Positions 34,060 to 45,639 of a DNA stretch of 64,000 nucleotides are shown here, piece after piece. Origin of the DNA: Echinarachnius parma (lineage: Eukaryota; Echinodermata; Echinoidea; Clypeasteroida; Echinarachniidae); NCBI GenBank assembly GCA_037951105.1, contig JBAMJV010003288.1, forward strand, positions 42,501 through 106,500. Direction: 5' to 3'. Each line of letters starts with the position of its first letter. Position 1 is the first letter of the stretch. A program made the translations under genes and the position numbers. Below the pieces are notes generated by a model that searched no databases, was not told where the DNA came from, and was given only the letters and a program-made list of their open reading frames with translations.

Positions 34060-34940
34060 TAGTGTCTTTAAAACCTTATGTTGTCTTTAGAAATATAGTG
34101 AAGTGCTGCTTTTGTATAATTTAATATTTAAAGTGATCTATTAACTTTGTTGAATTCAACCAAAATCACTTGGAGCTTTCACACCATGGACCTTGTTGTT
34201 TGGCTTGTTGATATTTCTCCCTAATTATGGAGATATTTAAAACATGATATGGGTATAATTATAATTGAAATCTTAAATATCACTTTTAGAACAATAATAT
34301 AAAGTTAATGGATCACTTTAATAGAGATAATAAACCGTTAAATGATAATATATACAAATTACTTCTCTTAATAACCTATTCCACCAGCAACTAGAAATAT
34401 CTCCAAAAAAAAAAAAAATGTTGCTACATCCAAACTTTGATTATTACTGCGACCAAACATTCATGGGTCTGCAGAACATACTAGTTCTTTTGATAATTAT
34501 ACGTTCCAAGTTCTCTAGACAATAGATACTGTAGTCTATTTCTGCAGACCCATTAGCACATATGTAATTTAGTATGATGATGAGTTTTCAGAAGTTATGA
34601 TAAAATCTTGCTGGAAACCTATTTTTCTTAAACTTTTTTTTCGCAAAATGGACTACTAAAACTGATTAATACTAGAACATTATATTGGGTACTTTTAATT
34701 CAATGCTGTTCAAGTGTATGGGCACAAGTACTAACACTAAGACAAGTACAAATACATATACAGTATCTTTATTCTCATTATACTTGAGGGAAACCCAGCA
34801 ATATAGTATATTTCAATAGCTTACATAATATTATTTACTTTTTTGTGTGTAAAAATGTGAGAGTTGTCTGTGCGTGAATACGGTATTTTCGCAAACCTGA
34901 AGACGACGAGTAGTGGGGTGGTTAAGGGGTCCATGACTGC
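34060..34940. other. Intergenic, AT-rich, no gene seen
   Basis: A loose palindrome around 34455-34555 (gggtctgcagaa ... ttctgcagaccca) suggests another foldback element. Nothing else is recognised. Confidence 0.4.
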
Positions 34941-34949
34941 ATTTTGAGG

Positions 34950-35140
34950 TACGATTGTTTTACTTGGCATACATACTCCTTGGATCAAAAAAAGAAAATT
35001 CGTCAAAAGAGACACTCTGTATCTATGCAAATTAGGCCTAATTTCCATAATTGATATACAGTGTCTCTTTGGATAAATTTTCTTCTTTTGATCCAAGGAG
35101 TTTGTATGCCAAGTAAAACAATTGTACCCCAAACTGCAGT
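34950..35140. repeat. Foldback MITE
   Basis: Arms at about 34952-35012 and 35055-35135 are inverted (gttttacttggcatacatac against the complement in tttgtatgccaagtaaaac). The loop contains gcaaattaggcctaatttcc. Confidence 0.75.
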
Positions 35141-35318
35141 GAACACCCATATTTGTGGCCCCTACTAGAAGAAATGACGTCATTTAGGCGAGAAATTACG
35201 TCACTTACGTTCTCTCTCGTCGTCTGGCCAATCTGAGCACAGTTCATGCCCGATTTCAGGTTCGTCGGAAAATCCAGTGCACCGTCTTCAGAATTACGTA
35301 ATCAGAGAAGTATCAACA

Positions 35319-35990
35319 TGTATATGTGTGTGTGTGTGTGTTTTATACGTGTGTATGTGTATGTGTGGTGGATTATGTAACTGGTGTATGCGTGTGTGTT
35401 TGAATGTGTGCGTGTGTGGCTTTGTGTACGTGTGTGTGTGTTTGTGAGTGTATATGTGTTTGTTTGTGTTTGTTGGAATGCGAGTGCATGCGTGCGTGTG
35501 TGTATCTGCGTATGTGTACGGGTATGGGTTTTTGTTTGAGTGTGTGCGTGTGTTTGTGTTTGTTTGAGTGCTCGCGTGGATGAGTGTGCGTGCGTGTGTT
35601 TGTGTTTATGTGGATGTGCGTTTGTGGGTGTTTGTGTGCATTTGTGAGTGTGCATTCATGTGTTTGTGTGCGTGTGTGTTGTGTATCTGTATGCGTATGT
35701 GTGGGAGTTTTATTAATGTTGTGTTTGTGTGTATACGCGTGTGTAAGGGTTTGTGTTTGTGTGAGCGCATGTGTGAGGTGTTTGTGTGCATTGTTGTTTG
35801 TTTGAGTGCGAGTGCGTGCGTGCGTGCGGGAGTGGATGTTTGTGCGTGTGAGTATACGTGTGTGTAAGTGTGTGTGTGTTTTGTGTGATTGTGTGTGTGT
35901 GTGTGTCTGTGTTGGAGTTTGAATAATTCAGTCGGGTCGTGTGTTTGCGCATGTGTATGTTTGAAAGTGTAAGGTGTGTGTGAGTGTTTG
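35319..35990 (+). repeat. Degenerate TG/CG-rich tract of about 0.67 kb
   Basis: Imperfect (TG)n with frequent CG and TT interruptions (gtgtgcgtgtgtttgtg...). Such alternating purine-pyrimidine sequence can adopt Z-DNA. The Cys/Val and His/Thr frames on either strand are artefacts of the repeat. Confidence 0.9.
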
Positions 35991-36104
35991 TCATGATTGT
36001 GTGTAGAAGGGAACGACGTCATTGTGAACGCGCGTTAACTAAAAACGAAAATGGTTCAAAGGCAGCGAACAGGTAGTGAACAGCACGGGTTGACTACATC
36101 CAAT

Positions 36105-36520
36105 AGACCGCTTCTGTGATGTATGCAAATAATATTCGTATGACGTATAGACTCCCCGTTGGCAAACTTAACAATAGTAACTAGGTTCGGCAAGATAAGT
36201 ATGCCGGAGCTTACCGGACCTAGTTACTATTGTTAAACAGTGCCAACGTGGAGTATTACGTCATACGCATATTATTTGCTTATACAGGGTGGCCCAGAAA
36301 TAACGGAACGGGGTACTTTCCATTATAAAGAAATATACAGACTAGGTTCACTGGATAGATAATCTTTTAAAAAGAACTTTGATATCATCAACAGTAATGT
36401 TTTTGTTTGGGTGTTCGGAATAACGAATTTCTTTTAAAAAGATTATCTATCCAGTGAACATATTATCACAATGGCAAATACCCCGTTCCGTTATTTCTGG
36501 GCCACCCTGAAACGGTCGTT
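36105..36520. repeat. Foldback element (AGACCGCTTCTGT family) with a nested second foldback
   Basis: 36105-36290 matches the complete copy at 63007-63199: arms with gttggca, taacaatagtaacta and tacgtcatacgcatattatt. Before the expected right end, an element at 36295-36509 intervenes; its ends cagggtggcccagaaataac and its complement are perfect inverted repeats of about 30 bp. Sequence after it (aaacggtcg) resembles the missing right end (agcggtct). Confidence 0.75.
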
Positions 36521-36599
36521 CTAGGACGGGAAACTCGTTCTCGTTCACATAAGCGAAAACTCCCTAATATGTATGTGTGCCTGAGCGTGCGTGCTTGTG

Positions 36600-38030
36600 T
36601 GGGACTAAAAGAGAGAAGAACATGGGTAAAAGTAGAGAAGAAAGACGGAACACCGGATGTCAAGTGTGATTTTTCAAGGAATCGAAGAAGAGGAAATTGG
36701 GGAAAAGGAGAAAGAGAGAGAGAGAGATGGAGTATATAATTGGGTGAGAATTAAGCCCGGCGCAGACAGAGCCGACTCGACCCGATCCGACTGGTTTAAA
36801 TCAGGCTAGAGTTGGGCCCGGTCGGTCGGAGCAGATTTATCGCGTTGAATCGGCCCCATTGCAACTAGCATCCGACTGTCTCTCGACTGGCAAAATGTGT
36901 GTCGCGAGGCACTGAAAACTGAGCCGATCGGAATGACAACCAGTCGAGTCGGCTCTGTCTGCGCCGGGCATTAGAGTGATGGGGATGGTGTGGGCGGGAG
37001 ATAAAATGGGAATAGAGAGAAGGGAATAAAGACACACAGAGGGGGAGGGATGCAGAGAAAGAGGAGGAGAGGGGATAATGATAAGGATTAAGAAAAGATG
37101 ATATTTTAAGAGGAAAATATGAGGCTGTTTATGGAGAAGCAGTTTTGTGAATTTGGACTATGTTGCAAAATCCATTTCAAGAGAGAAAGAAAGGGGGGGG
37201 GGGGTCTATACGTAGAAAAGAAAGACGGAACACCGGATGTTAGTGTGATTTTTCAAATAATCACAGTAGAAACAATTTGGGAAAAGAGAGAGAGATCGAT
37301 GGAGTGATTTGGTGGGAAATAAAAAAAAAGGGAGAGAGAGAGAGGGGGAGTGTGGTTGGGAGATAAAACGGGAATAGAGAGGAGAATAGAATAAAGATAC
37401 AGAGAGTGGGAGGGGTGCAGCGAACGAGGATCAAGGAGAGAGATCGGATAATAAGGAATAAGAAAATATGATATTTTATAAGAGGAAAAGATGAGGCGGT
37501 ATATATGGGGAGGGGGCACACCTTATGTATATTTCTGTTTGTTCATAAATGTTCTTGTGTTGTTTATTTATTTATTTTTTCCAAATGATTGGGGGGGGGG
37601 GGGGTTATACGGAGAACCAATTTTGTGGATTTGGACTAAATACAAGATCCATTTAAAGAGAGAAAGAAAAGGGGTCTATACGTAGAACAGAAAGACGGAA
37701 CACCGGATGTTTTAGTGTGGCATTTCAAGGAATCGTCGAAGGGGGAAATGGGGGGGGGGGGGGGGGGGGTGGAGAAGAGAGAGATCGATGGAGTGATTTG
37801 GTGGGAAAGAGTGAGAGAGAGAGAGAGGGGGGTGTGGTTGGGAGATAAAACGGGAATAGAGAGGAGAATAAAATAAAGATACCGACATGGGAGGAGTGCA
37901 GAGGAAGAGGAAGAGGAGGGGGGAGAGAGAGAGAGAGAGAGGGGATAATACGAATTAAGAACAGATAATATTTTAAGAGGGAAATATGAGGCTGAATATA
38001 TAAAATGGAGAACCGGAAGCATAATTATAC
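36600..38030 (+). repeat. Three-unit tandem repeat (about 470-580 bp each), GA- and G-rich
   Basis: gacggaacaccggatgt recurs near 36643, 37224 and 37692, and gggagataaaacggg-like and gataatattttaagagg-like words recur at matching offsets. Poly-G runs (37194-37204, 37591-37603, 37750-37770) occur within units. The Harbinger-like MITE at 36754-36970 is present only in unit 1. No gene is recognised; the long minus-strand Ser/Leu/Phe frames are low complexity. Confidence 0.8.
36754..36970. repeat. PIF/Harbinger-like MITE, copy 2
   Basis: Same termini as 6138-6358 and flanked by TTA (36751-36753 and 36971-36973). Confidence 0.75.
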
Positions 38031-39855
38031 AAGAACGGGAATGTTTATCGTAATAAGTGACGCGTTAATAACGCGTTTTAAATTATTTTTTTACTGCACT
38101 CATGATGAACATGTGTGACTTCTATAATTAAAATATTTTCTTTAAGACAACGTGAAACAAAGCTTGTTATCCTCACCTGTTCCAAAGCAATTACAAATGT
38201 GACGCTTGGTTAAACAGTCAATAATCTAGCACACACGCTTCTTAATCCAAACATTAATTAATCAGGATTTATAGAGAAATACATTACACATCCATATTGA
38301 TTTCAATACGATTTTCTTTTAATATTTCTGGGAAAGAAAACATCCTGAAAACTTTTGTTTATTAAACGTGGTTGTGCAATTAAAATGCGGTATTTAAAAG
38401 AGCATTTCGAAACGAAAACTCTCTTCAGTTTTGAATTGAATTCTCCGGAGTTGGTTCTTTTTTCCTGTATATGTTCTGCCGTAACATAGGGGAGGAAGAG
38501 TCCTAAGAAATCGCTTCATTTCAGGTTTGGGTGAGTACAAATTAATCATATTCATGTATTTAATTTGAATCATTTGATGTACATGCACTATGACCGAAGG
38601 AAAAGAATATAATTCCCTTTTAATATGGTGAATTGTCTAGTATTTTTGGCTGCAATTGATATCATTTTTGATAAAACTCTTTTAATTTTAATTTCAATTT
38701 GAAATTAAATATTTTGGTCATAGTATAGGTATATGGCTATATTTGTTCAATTACGACAATATACAAGTGGTAATAGTTGGCATACAAATTGTTATAAAAT
38801 ATAAAATATTGTGTTCTATAATTATTGTATAATTCTATATATAAGCACGATTTGTGTGTTTGAATATAATAACGCTACAAAAATGCTAGCAAAATGCTAG
38901 AATGTTTGATTTATATTCATATTCTGGTTGTAATGATGTGCAGGTAAAAACATGAGTTGCGTGACAGTAATTTTTCCAACAAGATTGATCTATTGAATTT
39001 AATGAATACAAATATTTTGATTATAATGTATACATAAATCTCTCACTACATAGATTAGATTAGAAAATAAATAACATTGTTAATAAACAATAAACTTTCA
39101 CTAGGACTAAATATTTCAATTTCAATTTATTTGCGTTTCCAACAAAATAAACATGTCAATTATAAATTTTCCAAAAATAAAGGAAAACATATCAGAAACA
39201 GAGGGATCCACTGCATGAAAATCAAAGCTTGTACAATTGCGGAGCCCTCAAATAACAATTAGGACTAATAGCGTAATTATTAAAACTAAAAAAGGAAAAA
39301 AGTGTGCCAAAAAGAGAGGAAAACGGGACAACTGAGAAAGTAGGGTACATGACCCAGGTAGATGACAAAGATAGGAGAACACGGTCACGATACAAAAAGT
39401 AGACAATAAGTGAGAGATCGGGTGACAGAAAAGAATACAAAAAAAAAGATGAGGTGCAGGATTGAGAATTAGACGAAGAAGGAGATTTGCGCATAAGAAA
39501 AGAGGAAAAGAGATATATTATATGTCAGTTTATTTTATAATACAAGCAATTAACTACCCGCAAGTTGGTAAACCGTATAATGTAAACATTTATTAAGATA
39601 TTGATTTTTAACTTTTGATAACAATACAAATATTTACCTCCGACATTTGTCAATTATATTTTATAAGAAAAATGAGAGAGAGAATGTATTTTATACGCCC
39701 AGTTATGATAATCACATCAATAATTATAACGTTCAATTGGCATTTGTACCTTCATTATAATAACAAAGGTTTCATCAAGTATGTTAAGACTCGAAATTCC
39801 ATAAATCGTTCGTATACATTATCTCCTGTAGATTAATCTAGAATTCAAATTTCTA
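38031..39855. other. AT-rich intergenic stretch, no gene seen
   Basis: No recognisable coding homology or complete repeat. Short frames lack family features. Confidence 0.45.
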
Positions 39856-39879
39856 CAACCGGCCGTGTCAAAAAAAGAC

Positions 39880-40462
39880 ATGTTGCCCAGGAGTGCGAGT
39901 AGTGTTGAGTATTGGTATTTCCCGAAGTGCCCCCCGATATTCTTTTGAGAGATAATGAAAAACCGACTGTCAAATTCGAAAGAACATACAATTTTAATGA
40001 CAGAATAAACTTTATTTGATCAAAATCGGTTCAGAAACGGCTGAAATATCCATAAATATATTTTGTATTCAAAATAGTTCACACCGGCAAGCACCGGGCG
40101 ATATTTAGACTTTTTAGAAAATTTTTAAAAATGCTCGAAGACTACTTTGAAAAAAATCTGAACAGGTTTTTAAAAAGTCGTTGATGATATCTCTATTGAA
40201 TCATTATTTTAACAAACATTAAATGCACAATTTTGTATGAAAAAAGGCTAAAAACCAATGATTTGTTTTAAATAGCGCCCTCTTGAGTTGTAACGGCTCT
40301 TTTTTTAATGATAACGGGGGTTTTACTTAGTCGTTTGTAATTGTGTATACTTTTCGAGCATGGTGAAGTTATAACTATTACTTTGTACCGTAATGTTGCA
40401 GGTTTTGGTTACTAAAGTTAAGTTTGACCAATACTCAACTCGGGACTCAACTATCCCTTTAA
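39880..40462. repeat. Foldback-type repeat upstream of the lectin-like gene
   Basis: gtgttgagtattggt near 39903 is inverted at 40428-40442 (gaccaatactcaac), followed by gggactcaactatccc and tttaatt. It ends about 150 bp before the lectin-like gene's start codon, so it may contribute promoter sequence. Confidence 0.6.
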
Positions 40463-40613
40463 TTAGCGTGCCCCGACTACAGGAATACAACAGCGACATT
40501 GAGAACTAAAAGTAGAATATAATCAATCTAAATAATTAAAATTAAACCATTGAATGTATCCCACCCATCCCACAGAAACATATCCAACGCACCAAACCAC
40601 CATCGTCACCAAG

Positions 40614-41024
40614 ATGAATAACCACCAACGCGCGAGCCTCCTCCCGCTCGCTTCCGTACTCCTCCTCATCGCGTGCTGCGGGGTTACGCGCATCCGTAGC
40701 CAAGGCAACGGGCCTGTCGTCTGCCCAGATGAACGCTACAGCATGCACCAGACCGCGAACCACATGCCGTACTGCCTCCGCTACTTCACGTATGAAAGGA
40801 CCTGGTTCGATTCGGAAAGATTCTGCAGAAGGGACGAAGATGGGAGCCTCTTCTACCCAGAGGATACGATCGAATATGGATCCGCCTTCCACGAATTACA
40901 GTAAATTAATTCATATTTTAATTCAAATTTGTTCTCGCCTTCAACAATTGTTATCACACGTCCGATCTTATCTCCATATCAATCTTCCTCAAACTCATTA
41001 TCATCATCGCTATCCTCAACATCA

Positions 41025-41085
<61 letters not shown>

Positions 41086-44000
41086 AATCATCATCATCAT
41101 CAGGATGTGCATCGAAAGCTACCACCGTTAAGCTTACACTTTTTTGTCACTTGTGTGACTTTGTTAAATATATTTATTTAAAATCATCATCATCATCATC
41201 ATCATATTTGGTATAATGATATTTGATTGTTTGTTATACTCCCTAAATGTTTTCTTTTCCTGATTATAGTGATGATGATGATGATGTTGATGATGATGAT
41301 GATGATGAAAATGTTCATGTTAATGATGGATGATGATGAAGTTGATGACGATAATGAAATTGATGGCGATGATTTTCAAAGATAATGTGGATGGTGATGA
41401 ATGATAATGATGATGGTGATGTTGATGATGATGATCATCATCATTGTAATGATGATGATGATGATGATGTTGAAAATGATGAAGATGATGATGACTATAA
41501 TAGTGATGATGATGATATGATGGTGACGGATGTAAGATTTGACAAGAAATTGGGGTGGGGGATACTGGTGGTGGCAGTATACTGATAATGGTGATGACGA
41601 TGATGATGATGTTGAGGATGATGATGACGAGGACGATGGTGATACTAATGATGATAATGATGGTGGATGACAACGTTCATGATGCTGTCAATGATAGATA
41701 ATATGTGACCCGTCACAGCCAGAAGAAACAGAAGTCGGATAAATAATTTTCTGGATTTTTATCTAGTTTGGATCAGCATTATCTAAGCTTTAATATGATA
41801 TAAAAGTTGTATTATAGTGATTCTGCAACGCGGAGTTATTGAATATGTTTTTCTAAGGGCAATTTCCAACGGTCTGGAAATAAAATGCAGAGAAAATCCC
41901 TCAAGAAGTTTTACATCCGTTTCGAGAGCGAAATTAGCTTTCTAATCAGGCCATACTTGAACCAGTTGCATGAATAGAATGTGGTAGCAACCTTTATCCA
42001 ATTTTCTTGAAAACTTGCATATCAGTACATATGTATGATTTACACCTTCCCTCCAAAAATTGTTGAATATAATCCATGTTTTGTAGAGATATGTAAAGAT
42101 TTGATCGAAATTTAAGTGATTTTGGAATGACAAACTTGGATTCAAGTACACACCGAGCACGGGATACAAAAGCGAGCACTTTTACCTAACAAAAGGGGGT
42201 CACGCCTCAACGACAGCGTTACCCTAAAGAGTGTTCTTTTTTAAACAAAGGAGGCCATTTGAGTCAGTAGGTGAATAGGGATTAGAGAATATCGATGTGC
42301 GCTGACTCTTGACCGCCAGCGAGATTTGCAACTTGGAACAAAGGGGTTGTTAAGAGGCGGAGCTTAATATCGATCGCTTTTGGGAGCGAAGAATTTTGGA
42401 AAGCAAACTTTTCAAACCTTCTAAAAACATGCTTCAAAACTTTCCTTAATGTTCACCTTTCCACTTAATATTTGTACTGGAGATTGTGCTTACTGGTAGA
42501 ACAAATATCAGGGAAAGGCCTGAACTAATAATATTTTTTTCGACATTTTAATGCAATTTCAAATCAATCATGATTTCTGAGGTTCGAACTCGCGCGACTT
42601 TTGGCTCCTCTGAGAAAGACGCGACACATATGACATGCTTAATCATGATGATGAAGTTTATAGGATGTGGCCTTTACTGACCAATCAGGCGCTTACCCGC
42701 TCAAGCGGGATAGCGCGTTGCGACTAACATAGGGTATAAAAGAACTTGCTTACATTATATTTGTATCACCTGACGAAGTGTTGCAGGGTCACACGAAACG
42801 TCGTGATCTTGTTAGATTCCTTGTTGACCTTACATTGTGAGACAAACGAGTATCATTAGCGATATTATTAACGATGCTATTTCCGCAATGAATAACACAT
42901 TTAGTATTATAAATGAAGTTTATTCTTCCTCATTTATTTCCCTCCTAATTTGATTTCCCTCCTAATTTGATTTTCCTCCTCCTTACAGGAAATGTCACGG
43001 GCGAAAGAGCTGGCTAGGTGTGAGACTGGACAGCAGGAAGTATTACACGTCCAACTCTCACGAACGCAACAACTTCTGGCTGCTTGACCCTGATAGCGAA
43101 GAGGAAGATGGGACCCACTTGCTGGAGATAGAACGGAACCAGAACCAGGTGAAGAGTAGGCTAGTTCTAGACCCTTGGAAGCTGATCTCCGCCACCCCGA
43201 AAAGCGCTGCCAAAACGAGAGATCTGTACTACAGCAGTGATCGCTGCCACCCGAGGCTGCTGTTGTACAGATCTTCCGAGTGGCGGAGATCAACTTCCAA
43301 GGGTCTTGAACTAGACTAAGTGAAGAGCTGCATTGATAAGGGATGCTCTAATCACATAAGATTTACTTTCTGATTGAAGTTTTGCCGAGATCTGGCATTC
43401 TGGTGACAAAAAGGTCTATATTGACCACCACAAAAATAATATAGAAGCATTGCTGCTGTTGTGTTGTAGTGAGTAGAAAGACTAAGCAACTATTTGCTAG
43501 GTGACCCGACTTTACCGATAATGACCGAGGCAGCAATAATTTGCTAAAGAGCGGGCAAAATCAGATAAAGGTGATGATTTTTGTGTGGTTTATTATAATA
43601 ATAATAATAAATAATATACTCGATTTATATAGTGCCTAATATGATTGATAATCTTCTCTAAGCGCTTTACAATGATATTATTATATAATTGTAAAGCGCT
43701 ATAGAGATGATTATCAATCGTGATAGGCGCTATATAAATCAAGGATATTATTATTATTATTAATAATAATTATATAATAACTCGATAACAAGTTATAACG
43801 TAGGAGCATGTGCCCTTTCATTTGAATATTGTTTACATTTCAAAAGAAAAAGACGAACACACAATACAATGTGCTTTGTATATAGTTGTTTATATGAAAC
43901 TCAACTCAAGAAATCGAAATTCAATACTGAATTCAACAGAATCAAATGAAAATTAATTGACGATTAAACTAATGGAGTTTTGTTCTTATTTCACTTACGC

Positions 44001-44149
44001 AGGCCGTTGGGAATTTCTACTGGCGCAAGAACAGGTGGTACGACCCAGAGTCACGCCCATTCATCTGCAACATTGCGGCTTGCACCGTCGACTGTACACG
44101 CCTCGACGCCCTGATTGCTGCGTTTTCCGCACTCCTGCCAGGGCAGTAG
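40614..44149 (+). CDS. Secreted C-type-lectin-like protein
   Basis: Three GT-AG exons, 40614-40900, 42989-43148, 44003-44149 (TAG 44147-44149), give 197 aa. I chose ATG 40614 because a signal peptide follows: a basic stretch, then LLPLASVLLLIACCG, with likely cleavage near residue 31. An upstream in-frame ATG at 40554 would bury it. The domain starts VVCPDERYS, then YCLRYFTYERTWFDSERFCR, typical of the C-type lectin N-terminal half. Exon 2 has KSWLGVRLD and exon 3 has WRKNRWYDPESRPFICN, the W..FIC end. The usual Cys before FIC and EPN/WND-type calcium motifs are not seen, so carbohydrate binding is doubtful. A Cys-bearing tail (CTVDCTRLDALI) follows the domain. Role unknown; secreted lectin-like proteins are numerous in invertebrate deuterostomes. 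Confidence 0.75.
40985..41690. repeat. Opposed ATC/ATT and GAT triplet microsatellites
   Basis: 40985-41200 is ATC/ATT-rich on the plus strand, while 41265-41690 is GAT-rich, so the two halves are roughly complementary and could fold back. It lies in intron 1 of the lectin-like gene. Frames here are low complexity. Confidence 0.9.
41700..42724 (+). other. Lectin-like gene intron 1, unassigned repeat-like sequence
   Basis: It opens with a tatgtgacccgtcacagcc phrase like other MITE ends here and contains a short palindrome at 42695-42710 (cccgctcaagcggg). No exon was found. Confidence 0.4.
42725..42910 (+). repeat. Interspersed repeat copy 3, with intact hammerhead-like core
   Basis: Third member of the family at 411-600 and 1129-1310. 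All three continue past the motif with attcct, gacaaacga and atcattagcgatatt words. Confidence 0.7.
42765..42807 (+). ncRNA. Hammerhead-ribozyme-like motif (type I geometry)
   Basis: Order: stem I arm atcac, core CTGACGA, one extra A, stem II gtgt/acac around a 9-nt loop, GAAA, then CGTC, then stem I arm gtgat. This is the CUGANGA...GAAA...GUC order of a type I hammerhead, with cleavage expected after GUC at 42802. Stem III would be minimal (ACGU). Relative to the two decayed copies, both stems changed in a paired way (atcat/atgat; gtat/atac). The extra A and tiny stem III leave activity uncertain. Such motifs are known from Penelope-like elements. Confidence 0.5.
43157..43319. mobile_element. 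hAT-type MITE inserted at a splice donor
   Basis: A 163-bp foldback with about 40-bp arms (ttctagacccttggaagctg against the complement of cttccaagggtcttgaa) and an inner palindrome agatctgtactacagcag. It is flanked by the 8-bp direct repeat gtgaagag (43149-43156 and 43320-43327), typical of hAT insertions. The left copy is the 5' splice site of lectin exon 2. Confidence 0.8.
43600..43765. repeat. Inverted pair of SINE-like fragments
   Basis: tttatatagtgcctaatat..gcgctttacaat is followed within about 20 bp by the inverted attgtaaagcgc..tatataaatc, flanked by ATA/ATT repeats. It lies in intron 2 of the lectin-like gene. Confidence 0.75.
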
Positions 44150-44279
44150 GATGACAATCTTTTGAAACATATCACAGCCGCACATCAGTTCATATTATAA
44201 TAATTATAACGTATGTCTATCATAAACAGCGCTAACTTTCATTAGTTTATTAGTTCGTCCATCGTGGACATATCAACCT

Positions 44280-44333
44280 TACATCTGCAACATTGCTGCA
44301 TTTTCCGCACTTCTTGCAATGACAATTTAACCT
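44280..44333 (+). pseudogene. Echo of the lectin-like exon 3
   Basis: catctgcaacattgctgca, ttttccgcact and gcaatgacaatt mirror 44061-44160 with an internal deletion. It lies in the probable 3' UTR and is non-coding. Confidence 0.75.
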
Positions 44334-44363
44334 TGGGTCTTATCGATACTTCAAAGAAAGTAC

Positions 44364-44369
44364 AATAAA
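44364..44369 (+). terminator. Candidate polyadenylation signal for the lectin-like gene
   Basis: AATAAA 215 bp after the stop codon, past the exon-3 echo. Another lies near 44411. Confidence 0.4.
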
Positions 44370-44501
44370 AATAGTTTACAATTTATTCACGAATACTTAT
44401 TTGAATTTGAAATAAAAGAAACTTTACAACACATTTGGATATATACTATACTCTTTATTAAACTCTGTTAGCCTATAGATATATATCATTCAGTAAGTGA
44501 A

Positions 44502-44940
44502 TATGTGACCTTACACCACAAAACGACCAATAAGTCGGGAAAAATGATTGTGCTGATTTTCACATGACATTAAAGTAGAAATAATTACCTTTAAAATTAT
44601 ATATAATTTGTAATATTCGGACTACGCTAACCCTCTCAAAATGAGCGCCAAAGATTCGGAACATGGCTGAAGCAGTTTTAAAACAAGGGAGAAAACAGAC
44701 CGCTTCAAAGAATGGCATCCATTTAAGCACTGTTATCTGATAATTTTGATTCTAAGAAAAATCATTTTTAAATATGATTTCTGACGCTCAAATTTTCACA
44801 GAAGGTAGATTAAGATTACCATATTCAGAAAATATACAAATCTTGAATCTCATTTTTAAAAACAAATTTGACTATTTCAGCTAATAGCAGAAAAACTACC
44901 CTGGCGACATAACGGTCGTTTTGTGGTGTAAGGTCACATA
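44502..44940. repeat. Tc1/mariner-like MITE, TATGTGACCTTACACC termini
   Basis: Left tatgtgaccttacaccacaa and the right complement ttgtggtgtaaggtcacata are perfect. TA flanks suggest a TA target site. No transposase. Confidence 0.8.
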
Positions 44941-45005
44941 TATAATGTAATCCTGAAAAGATTGATGGTTAACCCATTGCCTACGCGAACCTGGGAGGTC
45001 CTTTA

Positions 45006-45431
45006 TTAAAGGGTACCACCACCCAAAAATAATATTCTTATTAAAAAAAGGTAACATTTTTAGTAGTCCATTCCACCAAAAAGATCAGAAATACCATTGT
45101 TTCCAAAAAATAACAATTTGAATAAAAGCATCACCATACTGCAACATGTGTTCATGGGTCTGCATACAAAGACCATCTTTTGTTTAGGACGAACGCATCG
45201 TCCGTGATTCTATTGTCCCCAAACGTACGCATGAATAGAATTGGGGCACTCACAAGCGTTTGGCGCATACGGAACTATGAGGCCATAATGGTTCTGTAAG
45301 TGGTGGTAATTTAATTGCATTGTTTATGAATAACACAACCCTTTGCAAAATGTTGGGCATCTTTTTGATATCACACAACGGTACCAAAATATATAATTGT
45401 GTGTTGCTCTTTGCCTGGTGGCCCCCTTTAA
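45006..45431. repeat. MITE family 'TTAAAGGGTACC', copy 2
   Basis: Same length and termini as 6375-6799. Internal words aataatattcttattaaa and ctttgcctggtgg are shared. Confidence 0.8.
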
Positions 45432-45639
45432 CTTGATTGGGATTGTAAATTTCGTAGGGAACAGGTTCATTCATCTATATATATGACAGACTTATTGTTA
45501 TGGCTTCCATTGAGGTTATATACTATTGGAGTCAAAGCCTATTTTCAGAATATTGTATTGAAACTGGACCATATGTAATTTGAGAGAGTAAGCATGTCTT
45601 CAGATTATTACTAATTAACTGTATCACAAGTAACAATAA

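Noticed and set aside
35319-35990. Origin or centromere-like satellite
   Set aside because: Only a degenerate dinucleotide tract; no satellite periodicity or other evidence.
35302-36022. His/Thr- or Cys/Val-rich reading frames of up to 138 codons
   Set aside because: They arise from the TG/CG repeat tract; composition mirrors the repeat in every frame.
40554-40613. Upstream ATG for the lectin-like protein
   Set aside because: It would add 20 polar residues before the signal peptide; ATG 40614 gives a proper signal sequence.
43020-43319. 99-codon frame as a complete separate gene
   Set aside because: Its first part is exon 2 of the lectin-like gene and the rest is the hAT-like MITE.
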